A stretch of DNA of 64,000 bases from Candidatus Peregrinibacteria bacterium RIFOXYA2_FULL_41_18 (GTDB lineage Bacteria; Patescibacteriota; Gracilibacteria; UBA1369; UBA12470). Position numbers and translations under genes: made by a program. The DNA is taken from contig MFXH01000018.1 of NCBI GenBank assembly GCA_001788795.1, forward strand, positions 62,001 to 126,000, written 5' to 3'. Positions 15,997 through 24,098 of this stretch are shown here, one piece after another. Numbering within the stretch: the stretch's first letter is position 1; every line of letters starts with the position of its first letter. The notes under the pieces were generated by a model. That model was not told the origin of the DNA. It saw only the letters and a program-made list of their open reading frames with translations, and did no database searches.

Positions 15997-17754
15997 CTAG
16001 TAGTGTAGCATATGGAATGTCGCAATTCCATCATCAAAGAAGTTCTTACCGGAACTGATGCTTGAAAATGGAGAGAAGAATTCTATTCCCCAAAATTCGG
16101 AATCTTTCATTGCGCCGATATCTATTACGCTTGCCTCATCCGCAGATCCTATGATTGAGGTTAGCGCCAACATGTTTTCCGTATCTTCAAAACTTTCGCT
16201 TCCCGATCCATTCATTAAATCAACAGACTGTTTCAGCAGGTCGAGGTCTGTCGATATCGCCAATGTGTTGTTCAGAACTGTCATGTATGCCAGTGATGTA
16301 CCGTTCGACAGGTAAAACATATCTATTGTATTCGAGCCGTACACGACTTGTTCATTGAGAATTTCCACCAAGTCGGCAACCACCTCTTTCCCTTCGCTTC
16401 CATCTTGTAAAACATATGTTTTGACATAAGGTTCACTGTAAATTTGTTGAGTCAAAAATCCCTGTTTCAGCGTATCTATATGAATTTGTTTTTCCTCAGA
16501 ATCTCCCAACCCAACCAATATTAAATATTTTTTTACACCCTCTTCGTTTTCATAAGCAGATATGGCGTACTCATCCTCGAAAATCGGGTAAACATCATCA
16601 TCAACATCAATCGAATCGCCAAAATAATCCTTGATCGCTCCGCGCAAAATTCCTTCAAAAATTATCGCCGCAGATTCGTTAAACTGCTGGAAGACCGACA
16701 CCGTCTTGGCTATCTCGCCCTGCAAATTCTCACCGCCAAAAAACATCTCGGGCTCGCTTGGAATAAATGTCGCCAAATCCGCATTGTATTTTTTCACCAA
16801 ACTGAAATAAGAATTGTCCGCCAAAAGTTCTTTATCAACAGACGTATAAGTCTGTATATAAAACCCGTCCGCATTCGCCTGTATAGCCGCACCAAATCCG
16901 TTAAAAATCGACATTACAGGAGCAATAAGCGCTTCCGGAATCATATCGTAAATCGGCAAATAAGATGCTGCCAAATCCGGATAAAGTTCCACATTCCAGA
17001 ACGCAATTCCTGTTGCATCGTAAGGTAAATTATCTGCAATCGTATTGTATGCGCTTAGAGATTTCAAGTTAGATGAACTGCCTTTTGAAGAGTCTATTAT
17101 TAGCTTAAGGATTTCTGCATTCTGTGAAATTACCATGTAATTCGAGATGAAACACGCGGAAAAATTTTGGCTTAAAGAATATGAATAAATCGTATGCCCT
17201 TCGTAAGTTTCGCGAGAGAGCGATTCGTCTTCGACAGTCAGGGAATTGAGAAATTTTTCCGCCTCGCTCCTGCTCTGATATTCAAGAAAATAAATCTTTT
17301 CAATAGACTGATTTGTGTCAGCTATGAGCGCTATTGCGATTTGGCTGCCGAACCAAGATTTGAGAAGATCGAAACTCTCTTGATTGAGATATCCGGCAAC
17401 TGTCTTTTCGAGATTCGCAGGATTGAGCGAATAGTCTTCGGAAAGAGTTGTTTTTGTTGAAAGGTCGGCGACATTGATTGTCGCAAAGGCGACCGTTTGG
17501 TTTGCCGGAAGAATGTTTCCGAGGTTTGTCGGTTCAAGAACTTTTTGCGCCATAAAGATAGCCATCAGCGAAAAAGCCGTGAGAATTATCAGTAGAATTG
17601 CACCGTTTATTAGTTTATTTTTCAGTGGAAGCGTGTCTTTTTTTACCGCCGGTTTGTGTTCCGGCTTCGGTTCGACTTTGTGCTCGGTTTTTTGCTCGTG
17701 TTTTTTTGTTTTTGGTTCGGAGGTTTTTTCAGACTTTTTATTTTTTTTGGACAT
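15997..17754 (-). CDS. DUF3352 domain membrane-anchored protein
   Basis: 585 aa. The N-terminus is a Lys/Glu/Pro/His-rich cytoplasmic tail (about 45 residues). A transmembrane helix follows (about 48-70), then a long extracytoplasmic region beginning ILPANQTVAFATINVADL, which fits DUF3352. The family has no known activity. It shows repeated alpha/beta segments such as IAIALIADTNQSIEKIYFLEYQS. It lies between a cysteine-rich paralogue and the DUF4012 protein, all on the minus strand, suggesting one transcript. A heptamer repeat (C2) fills the 92-bp gap to the upstream gene. Confidence 0.75.
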   Translation of the reverse strand: MSKKNKKSEKTSEPKTKKHEQKTEHKVEPKPEHKPAVKKDTLPLKNKLINGAILLIILTAFSLMAIFMAQKVLEPTNLGNILPANQTVAFATINVADLSTKTTLSEDYSLNPANLEKTVAGYLNQESFDLLKSWFGSQIAIALIADTNQSIEKIYFLEYQSRSEAEKFLNSLTVEDESLSRETYEGHTIYSYSLSQNFSACFISNYMVISQNAEILKLIIDSSKGSSSNLKSLSAYNTIADNLPYDATGIAFWNVELYPDLAASYLPIYDMIPEALIAPVMSIFNGFGAAIQANADGFYIQTYTSVDKELLADNSYFSLVKKYNADLATFIPSEPEMFFGGENLQGEIAKTVSVFQQFNESAAIIFEGILRGAIKDYFGDSIDVDDDVYPIFEDEYAISAYENEEGVKKYLILVGLGDSEEKQIHIDTLKQGFLTQQIYSEPYVKTYVLQDGSEGKEVVADLVEILNEQVVYGSNTIDMFYLSNGTSLAYMTVLNNTLAISTDLDLLKQSVDLMNGSGSESFEDTENMLALTSIIGSADEASVIDIGAMKDSEFWGIEFFSPFSSISSGKNFFDDGIATFHMLHY

Positions 17755-17761
17755 TTAAGAG

Positions 17762-17845
17762 ATGAATTACGAGGTACGAAAGACGAATTACGGCTGAATT
17801 ATATATTCTTTTTTCGGTATTCGGTATTCGAAATTCGCAATTCGT
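17762..17845. repeat. GAATTACG/GGTATTCG heptamer inverted repeat C2
   Basis: The left half has GAATTACG-type heptamers. The right half has GGTATTCGGTATTCG and GAAATTCGCAATTCG, roughly the reverse complement of the left. An AT-rich loop separates the halves, so a long imperfect hairpin is possible. It fills the DUF3352/paralogue 2 junction. Confidence 0.65.
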
Positions 17846-17846
17846 T

Positions 17847-19487
17847 TTAATAAACTGTTTCCAAATAGCACTTCTCGCAATAAACGGTTTCCGGCCGGTC
17901 TGGCACATATGTCGTTTCGATTCCGGCCTCGCATTTTGCGCATGAGCGTTTATACAATTTGCAAGGGTTGTGGGCTGCGAATCGCATAGCGTTTCGACAG
18001 GACGGACATAACCGCGGGATTGGCAATCCAATCGTTTTATAAAATTTAAGCTCTTTTTCTATAATCTTATAATTCTTACTGCAATGTGCGCAGGCTAGAA
18101 TCTCTTTTGTTATGTTTTCCGAAACTTCCGATATATTGTCGGGTATGTTCGCCATGGTCGACGGTATGTACTCTTTTTTGTTTTTCGTAAGCCACCTGTA
18201 GCCTAGTTTTACAGCCTCGTGCTCGGTCAAAGGCATATAGTCGTTTGCCGCTGTTTCATTATATGCGAATGGGAGTAGCCAAGGTGGGAAAAATTCTCCC
18301 CACTCGCCTTGTCTACTCATAAGTTCAATTATTCTTGGAACCAAATTCTCATATTCTTCACGCGAATATTGCTTGTTAAGTATGCAATATTTTTTATGGC
18401 GAAGGCCGATGCAACCGAAGCAGTTTTCACACGATACACAACTGTCGCAATAACGAAGCTCGCTCGAATACCAGCAATACGTACAAAATGCGCAGTCCTG
18501 ACTGCCTCTCATAACCGTACAGCCATAAATCACTTCGCAGCCTGTCCAGCCGGCCGAATAACTGTTATGGACATCTTTTGAACTATCGTAAGAGAGTCCA
18601 TTCAGACAATCTTCGCTGTTGAAACTATCGTAGCAATCATGGCAATTTTTACAATTATAAATATGATCACCCGTACAGTTCTCGTGATTTAGAGAATGCA
18701 TGAATCTGTGAGGAGTTTGTTTTTTCATTTCCGAAAATTTTTCATAAGATTGAGTCCATGTTTGGTAAGATCCGTTAAATAGCTTATTCTTCATAGATTC
18801 GAATTCTTCGCGCGTACATTTTTGATTAAAGATGTAATAACTTTTCGTAGCTAAATTGGTGCAAAAAATACAGTGATCGCAACCGCGTAATTGAAAAGAA
18901 AAATAACAATCGCTACAATTATTCGACTCCTCTACGGCTATGCATCCGTATCCGTTATTTATATCGCCGCACCAATAACAGAGCGTACTTTTATTCGTAC
19001 ATAGGCAGTCATAAATATCTTTGTCGCCTACAACCCAGTATGAATAATAAACATCTTCGCATCTGGCTATAAGCGAGTTTAAGTAACAGTTTTTTGATTC
19101 GCGTATATGGTGGTTGTATTCGCAATTGGTAGAGTTAAAAACCGTAGTTCCTTCTCGCGGAACAACTTTTTGTAGCTCGGCAAATTGTTGAAAAAACGGC
19201 TTGGCGAAATCGATATCGCGACCATATGAAACGGCATCCCATGCCGAACCCCACCAGTATTCGTTTTTATACACTATAAACGGGCTATCGGGCCTATAAA
19301 CGCTAAGGATTTTTTCTCCTGTTGCATCACATTTTCTTGGATAAAGCCCCCATTCGTTTCGACCTGCCAATTGAGTTCTCAGTCTTTCTTCACGACAAGT
19401 TGTTGGGTAAGGAATACCCATTCTGTCGCAAAGTGCGATTTCAGCAGGCGTTATCTCAAATTGGCGATTTGTAATTTTACATATCAT
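17847..19487 (-). CDS. cysteine-rich multi-zinc-ribbon protein (paralogue 2)
   Basis: About 546 aa from the ATG at 19487 (an upstream TTG at 19508 is in repeat C3 and less likely). Same architecture as paralogue 1: double ribbon, cysteine-rich module ending IFNQKCTREEF, second module ending ILNKQYSREEY, C-terminal double ribbon (CAHC, CPSC, CAKC, CEKC). The N-terminal ribbons have lost half their ligands. CxxC pairs have become CKIT, CREE and CDAT, and the last pair has become YxxxY in IVYKNEYWWG. The C-terminal ribbons keep all eight cysteines. So the N-terminal fold may persist without zinc. Function unknown. Confidence 0.85.
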   Translation of the reverse strand: MICKITNRQFEITPAEIALCDRMGIPYPTTCREERLRTQLAGRNEWGLYPRKCDATGEKILSVYRPDSPFIVYKNEYWWGSAWDAVSYGRDIDFAKPFFQQFAELQKVVPREGTTVFNSTNCEYNHHIRESKNCYLNSLIARCEDVYYSYWVVGDKDIYDCLCTNKSTLCYWCGDINNGYGCIAVEESNNCSDCYFSFQLRGCDHCIFCTNLATKSYYIFNQKCTREEFESMKNKLFNGSYQTWTQSYEKFSEMKKQTPHRFMHSLNHENCTGDHIYNCKNCHDCYDSFNSEDCLNGLSYDSSKDVHNSYSAGWTGCEVIYGCTVMRGSQDCAFCTYCWYSSELRYCDSCVSCENCFGCIGLRHKKYCILNKQYSREEYENLVPRIIELMSRQGEWGEFFPPWLLPFAYNETAANDYMPLTEHEAVKLGYRWLTKNKKEYIPSTMANIPDNISEVSENITKEILACAHCSKNYKIIEKELKFYKTIGLPIPRLCPSCRNAMRFAAHNPCKLYKRSCAKCEAGIETTYVPDRPETVYCEKCYLETVY

Positions 19488-19494
19488 GGCCGTA

Positions 19495-19585
19495 AGATGA
19501 ATACCCAATATCGAATTACGAATACCGTTTTGATTGTATATCTTTTTGTCGGTGTTCGGTATTCGAAATTCGTCATTCGTGTTTC
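19495..19585. repeat. GAATTACG/GGTATTCG heptamer inverted repeat C3
   Basis: Left arm CGAATTACGAATACCG (about 19512-19527) and right arm CGGTATTCGAAATTCG (about 19558-19573) are near-perfect reverse complements around an AT-rich loop. It fills the gap between paralogue 2 and the small membrane gene. The membrane gene's last codons and TGA stop lie in it. Confidence 0.7.
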
Positions 19586-19932
19586 TTCTTAAACCACCCT
19601 ATCAAAAACAGCGTTCCCACCAGAAAGGCCGGACCTGAAATAATTAAACTCCAAGAAAGGTAGTACCATTCAAACGGATCGTTCCTGAAAATCGTAAAAT
19701 ATATATAAAAAATTCCAGCAAGAATAAATGCGATTCCGCCAACGATCTCATATTTCCAAGAGATCCATAATACGGCGATAAGAATGAATACCGGAATATT
19801 ATGCGCAAGAAAGGCTAGAAGTGTTCCCCAGAATCCATAACCCATTCCGAAAACATCAAACGAAAATAATGTCAAAAACAGGACAAGCATTATTGCTAGG
19901 ATTCTTGGGGTCCAGAAGATGAATTTGCGCAT
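19573..19932 (-). CDS. small four-helix membrane protein, 119 aa
   Basis: Mostly hydrophobic, with four predicted transmembrane helices (about residues 8-27, 34-56, 62-82 and 90-112) and a basic C-terminus (FKKKHE). It resembles uncharacterised small DUF membrane proteins seen next to many unrelated genes; I do not recognise a family with certainty. It is embedded between cysteine-rich paralogues 2 and 3 with gaps of 85 and 30 bp and is probably cotranscribed. The last residues and TGA stop are encoded by repeat C3. Confidence 0.75.
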   Translation of the reverse strand: MRKFIFWTPRILAIMLVLFLTLFSFDVFGMGYGFWGTLLAFLAHNIPVFILIAVLWISWKYEIVGGIAFILAGIFYIYFTIFRNDPFEWYYLSWSLIISGPAFLVGTLFLIGWFKKKHE

Positions 19933-19962
19933 GGGAGTATTTAGTTGATTTGAAATTCGCGT

Positions 19963-21609
19963 TCAATATATTGTTCCCAAGTAGCATTTTTCGCAATAGA
20001 CAGTTTCCTGTCTGTCCGGAGAGTAAGTTGTTTGTATCGGCATATCGCATTTGGCGCATGTGCGATTCCATAATTGTCGCTGATTTTTCAATGAGAGTAA
20101 GCCTAAGTATCTGCATTCGGGGCATTTCCTCGGGATAGGGAGATGGAGTTTTCTATATAAATTCAACTCCTGCGCAATCACTTTGTAATTTTTGCCGCAA
20201 GCTTCACACGCTAGAATTTCTTGTGTAATTGAGTCCGGCGTTTCCTCTATCGAATAAGGTATTTGAGCTGTTGCCGGCATGTACTGTTTCGGATCCGGAT
20301 CCTTCCATTTGTATCCTTTCGCTAATGCTTGTTCACGAGTTAGAGGGAAGTAATCTTGCGTAAGTGTTTGATTGTATGGGAATGGAGAAATGCTTATTGG
20401 AAAAAACTCCCCATATTCGCCGGTGCGCATCATGTGCTCTACAATTTGCTGACGCATGAGTTTGTAGTCGGATTCGGAATATTTTTTGTTAAGAATCTGG
20501 TTCTTGCTACGCGTATGAATCCCGTCGCAGCCGAAACTGTCTGCGAGATAAAAACAAGAATATAAATATTCCGAATTCGGGCTCGCTATTGTGCAATAAG
20601 AGAACTTTAAATTTTTGTTACTTTCCCCTCCCGAACTGCACTCGTAACAAAGCTCGATATCCTTGTCGTGCATCGACAGATCCATCGAGTCTTTTGCGTT
20701 CACGCTTTCAATCACATATTTGCAATCTTCAAGATCGAAACAATCATAACAATCGATCGCGTTTTTACAGCTTTGGATGTAGTCGCCGGAGGAGTGTTCG
20801 CAATTGAGTTGGTTCTGATATTTCTTCGGAACCGTCACGCTAAACTCTTGGAATTCGCGCATTAAATCATCGGGATTTTTTCGCATATATTCCTCGACCA
20901 GTTTCTTATACTCTTCTTGGCTGTATTGGCGATTTTTTATCTTGAATTTACTATTCGCAATCCCGGCGCACATGAAACAATATTGGCTCGCCGACGAATC
21001 CACCACGTATGCGCAATCGGAACAAGAACGGCAATTTATCAGATGGTGCCCGTTATAACATTCTTTGCAATTGACGCTTGAGGCTACAAGTTCGCAGTGA
21101 TCGATAAGATTATTATTGACGCAGTCTTTGCAGTATTGGCTTTTTCGACAATAGAAGCAGTCTTGCATGAAATAACTTCCGGGGCTCATGTAAGTATTTT
21201 TGCTGTAAGCCAACAGTGTATTATAGTCCGAGTTCTCGTTATTAAGGTGAAGCACACTCGACTTCGGGGTAACGCGCATCAGATCTTCCATCTGCTCGAA
21301 AAACGTTCTTCCGAAATCAAAATCTCTTCCGTACTGAGACGGATCCCACTTGTCCGACCACCAACATTCCGGACAAAAAACCGGAAACGGCGCATCGGTA
21401 TCAAAAGTCGCAACGATCTGTTTCTTGCACATATCGCACTGCCTCCTGAAAAGGTTTCGCTCGTTTCGGAACGCCAGCCTTCGCTGCATTCGGCAAGCGG
21501 GGCAATGAGTCGGTTCGGGAACGTTAATTTTAACGTAAAAAGATTTGTCTTCGGGGGAGACTTGGAATTGCTGAGAGCAGTTTTTGCAGGTTTTCGTATT
21601 CATATCCAT
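19963..21609 (-). CDS. cysteine-rich multi-zinc-ribbon protein (paralogue 3)
   Basis: 548 aa. The N-terminal double ribbon is intact (CKNC, CPAC, CDMC, CPEC). The first cysteine-rich module ends FKIKNRQYSQEEY and the second ends NQILNKKYSESDY. The C-terminal ribbons CEAC, CPEC, CAKC and CEKC are complete. The central modules have fewer cysteines than paralogue 1. The start may be the ATG at 21609 or a second ATG two codons later. The first overlaps the stop of the upstream paralogue by 1 nt, indicating translational coupling. No signal peptide or membrane segment. Function unknown. Confidence 0.87.
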   Translation of the reverse strand: MDMNTKTCKNCSQQFQVSPEDKSFYVKINVPEPTHCPACRMQRRLAFRNERNLFRRQCDMCKKQIVATFDTDAPFPVFCPECWWSDKWDPSQYGRDFDFGRTFFEQMEDLMRVTPKSSVLHLNNENSDYNTLLAYSKNTYMSPGSYFMQDCFYCRKSQYCKDCVNNNLIDHCELVASSVNCKECYNGHHLINCRSCSDCAYVVDSSASQYCFMCAGIANSKFKIKNRQYSQEEYKKLVEEYMRKNPDDLMREFQEFSVTVPKKYQNQLNCEHSSGDYIQSCKNAIDCYDCFDLEDCKYVIESVNAKDSMDLSMHDKDIELCYECSSGGESNKNLKFSYCTIASPNSEYLYSCFYLADSFGCDGIHTRSKNQILNKKYSESDYKLMRQQIVEHMMRTGEYGEFFPISISPFPYNQTLTQDYFPLTREQALAKGYKWKDPDPKQYMPATAQIPYSIEETPDSITQEILACEACGKNYKVIAQELNLYRKLHLPIPRKCPECRYLGLLSLKNQRQLWNRTCAKCDMPIQTTYSPDRQETVYCEKCYLGTIY

Positions 21610-23267
21610 TAGTAAATTATTTCAAGATAACATTTTTCGCAATAAATAATCGCCGGATTTTCGGGTTTGTAAGATGTTTGGATCGACATTCCGCATTTCG
21701 CGCATGTGCGGTCGAATGTTTTCAACGGATTTAGTTTCGCTATCCTTAATTCATTTCTGGTTTCCGGCGCGTAATGAGGAATCGGAATTTCCATTTTGCG
21801 ATACAAGTCTAATTCCGATTTTATGATTTTATAAGGCCTGCCAGTTTTTTCGCACATCAGGTTCGCGGTCAGAATGTCGTCTTTCGCATCACGGATTGAA
21901 TCCGGAATATTTAGCTTTTCTGGAGGTGTGTTTTTTTCATCAAACCATTTATAGCCTTTCTTCAGAACTTCTTCGCGTGTCATCGGAAAGAAATCGTTTG
22001 CGACAGTCTCGTTGTAAGCGAATTGAGAAGTTTCGATCGGAAAATATTCTCCCCACTCGCCCGTCGATTTCATGTGGTTTATTATTCGTGGCAAAAGCTC
22101 TTCGTATTCGGCTTTCGTATATTGTTTATTCAGAATGCAGTATTCCGCCCTTTTCATACTTATACATCCAAACAGATTGCTGCAGTTATCAACAAACGAA
22201 CAGTAATAAGTATTGCCTGAACACCACGAAAATCTGCATAGTGCGTTATGATGTCCGCGTATCGAACCGAGCATTTCATAAAACAGTTCGGAATCGTGGC
22301 CGACATGATCCGAGCTCATTATGTCTTTTGCGTTATAACCTCCTATAAAAACGTCTTTGCAGTCTTCCGCGGGGCCTTCAAAATAGAATGAATCCGTACA
22401 GTTTTTTGCGTTTGAAATTTGATCGCCGGTACAGTTTTCACAATTAACTATTGTTCGGCACTTGTGCGGAAAATTTAATTTGAATTTCTCGAAGACTTCC
22501 TTCGTATATTGTACACCTGACCATGTATCCGACCTGAATTGCTTGATTGTTTTTTCGTATTCTTCACGCGAGTATTGCTTGTTCCATATACAGTATTGTT
22601 TCGCAACCAAACCGACGCATGCGAAGCAGTTTTGACAATTTCTGCAGGCGAACAAGAATGATGAGTCGCTGCAGTTTTGGCAATCTTCGCAGTATCTTAT
22701 ACCGTAACAATGCAGGCAATTAACACTGTCGTAAACCAGTTCCGATTTATTGACCCAGTAAACATCGGCCATATTGCGCGAGTGCATGCTGAAAACCGAA
22801 TACATACAATCTTCGTTGTAATCACCGCCGAAAACCAAATAGCAGTTTTTATTGTTTAGGGTGATGTTACAATAATCGCTGTTCACTCCGTTCTTATTCA
22901 TCAAGCAAAGTACTGGGACTTTTTTCTGCAAATCCGCGAATTGCTCGAAAAACGGGCGTGAAAAATCGTAATCAACTCCATAATCCTTCGCGTCCCAAGA
23001 GTCTCCCCACCATGCCTCCTGCGAATAAACTTTGAAAGGCTTGTCCGGTGAATAAATGGAAATTATCGGCTTGCCGGTCAGTGCGCAGATGCTTTTATAA
23101 AGCCTGCGCTCGTTTCTGTGCGCGAGTCTCCGCCTTAATCTTTCTTCCGCACACAATGTCGGCAAAGGCATCCCAAATTTCTCAAGATGGGCTTGTTCCC
23201 ATTCGGTTACAACGAATGGCTTGCCTGTAATTCTGCATTTTTGGGTTATTTTTGGCATATTCGTCAT
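21609..23267 (-). CDS. cysteine-rich multi-zinc-ribbon protein (paralogue 4)
   Basis: About 552 aa from the ATG at 23267. I chose this start because GGAG, one of the few Shine-Dalgarno-like sequences here, lies 8 nt upstream; 14 upstream codons are also open. The architecture is as in the others, with closing motifs CIWNKQYSREEY and CILNKQYTKAEY. Ribbon ligands are the most eroded of the four: N-terminal CRIT, CAEE and CALT replace CxxC. C-terminal ribbon 1 is CEKT with HYAPE in place of CPxC. Only the last ribbon (CAKC/CEKC) is complete. The replaced sites share the form C-x2-T-G-[KR]-P. It is the first gene of the minus-strand run, divergent from a TrmB-like regulator. Confidence 0.86.
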   Translation of the reverse strand: MTNMPKITQKCRITGKPFVVTEWEQAHLEKFGMPLPTLCAEERLRRRLAHRNERRLYKSICALTGKPIISIYSPDKPFKVYSQEAWWGDSWDAKDYGVDYDFSRPFFEQFADLQKKVPVLCLMNKNGVNSDYCNITLNNKNCYLVFGGDYNEDCMYSVFSMHSRNMADVYWVNKSELVYDSVNCLHCYGIRYCEDCQNCSDSSFLFACRNCQNCFACVGLVAKQYCIWNKQYSREEYEKTIKQFRSDTWSGVQYTKEVFEKFKLNFPHKCRTIVNCENCTGDQISNAKNCTDSFYFEGPAEDCKDVFIGGYNAKDIMSSDHVGHDSELFYEMLGSIRGHHNALCRFSWCSGNTYYCSFVDNCSNLFGCISMKRAEYCILNKQYTKAEYEELLPRIINHMKSTGEWGEYFPIETSQFAYNETVANDFFPMTREEVLKKGYKWFDEKNTPPEKLNIPDSIRDAKDDILTANLMCEKTGRPYKIIKSELDLYRKMEIPIPHYAPETRNELRIAKLNPLKTFDRTCAKCGMSIQTSYKPENPAIIYCEKCYLEIIY

Positions 23268-23369
23268 CAACAGTACTCCTGTGTCGGGAATAATCAACCG
23301 TTGTGTCAATATGCTATTTACTTATTAGGTTCGTTTCGTTAAAATTCAGTGTGTCGAAAAATATCAACT

Positions 23370-24098
23370 ATGTATCGCAACGAACTTAGAAAACTAGGAC
23401 TTTCCGAAAAAGAAATCGCCGTTTATTTAAGCCTTCTACGGATGGGACCGAGCATGGCGTCCGTTTTGGCTCGGGTTTCGAATGTAAAAAGGACTTCCAT
23501 TTACGATATTCTAAACGGACTTATCGATCGCAACTTAATCGGCTCTTACAAGCAGGGGGATGATACTTTTTTCGTAATCGAGGATCTTAACAATCTTTAT
23601 TTCCAAGAAAAACAAAAGGCCGACATCGCCAGAAAGCTCGTGTCGGATTTGAAAAACAGTGCCAATGTACAAAAAGGAATCCGCGTTAATTATTACGTAG
23701 GGTATGAGGGCTATCGCGAGATATATGAAGAAATCCTGAGGGTAAAACCAAAAGATCTGATCGTATGGATCCATCTTGATAATTTCTATAAGGGGCTCGA
23801 CATGAAACGCGAAGATGAGTGGACTCATGAGCGAATAGAGAAAAAAATCCACACTCGGCTCATCATGCAAGATACAAAAATGGCGAGAGCTTTTCAGCGA
23901 CTAGATTCCGTTTCTTGCCGCGAGACTCGACTCGTAAAAAAATTCTTTTTCGAGACAACTTGTTTCGTGTATCTCGACAGAATTTTGTTTTTTGATGCAA
24001 CGGATGAAATAAGTGCAGTAAAGATCACTAATTCCGCACTCTCTGGGATGGCGCATCAAATGTTCGAGATGAATTGGCAAATGCTTGAGAAGAAGTAA
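23370..24098 (+). CDS. TrmB-family transcriptional regulator
   Basis: About 243 aa from the ATG at 23370 (a GTG at 23349 is also in frame). The N-terminal winged helix LRKLGLSEKEIAVYLSLLRMG, then NVKRTSIYDILNGLIDRNLI, matches the TrmB/MarR-like HTH that often senses sugars. The rest resembles the PLD-like C-terminal half of TrmB proteins. It is divergent from the cysteine-rich run, with about 100 bp between the two starts, so it is a candidate regulator of those genes; this is inference from position only. The 3' end overlaps the convergent 717-aa gene by 71 bp. Confidence 0.83.
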   Translation: MYRNELRKLGLSEKEIAVYLSLLRMGPSMASVLARVSNVKRTSIYDILNGLIDRNLIGSYKQGDDTFFVIEDLNNLYFQEKQKADIARKLVSDLKNSANVQKGIRVNYYVGYEGYREIYEEILRVKPKDLIVWIHLDNFYKGLDMKREDEWTHERIEKKIHTRLIMQDTKMARAFQRLDSVSCRETRLVKKFFFETTCFVYLDRILFFDATDEISAVKITNSALSGMAHQMFEMNWQMLEKK

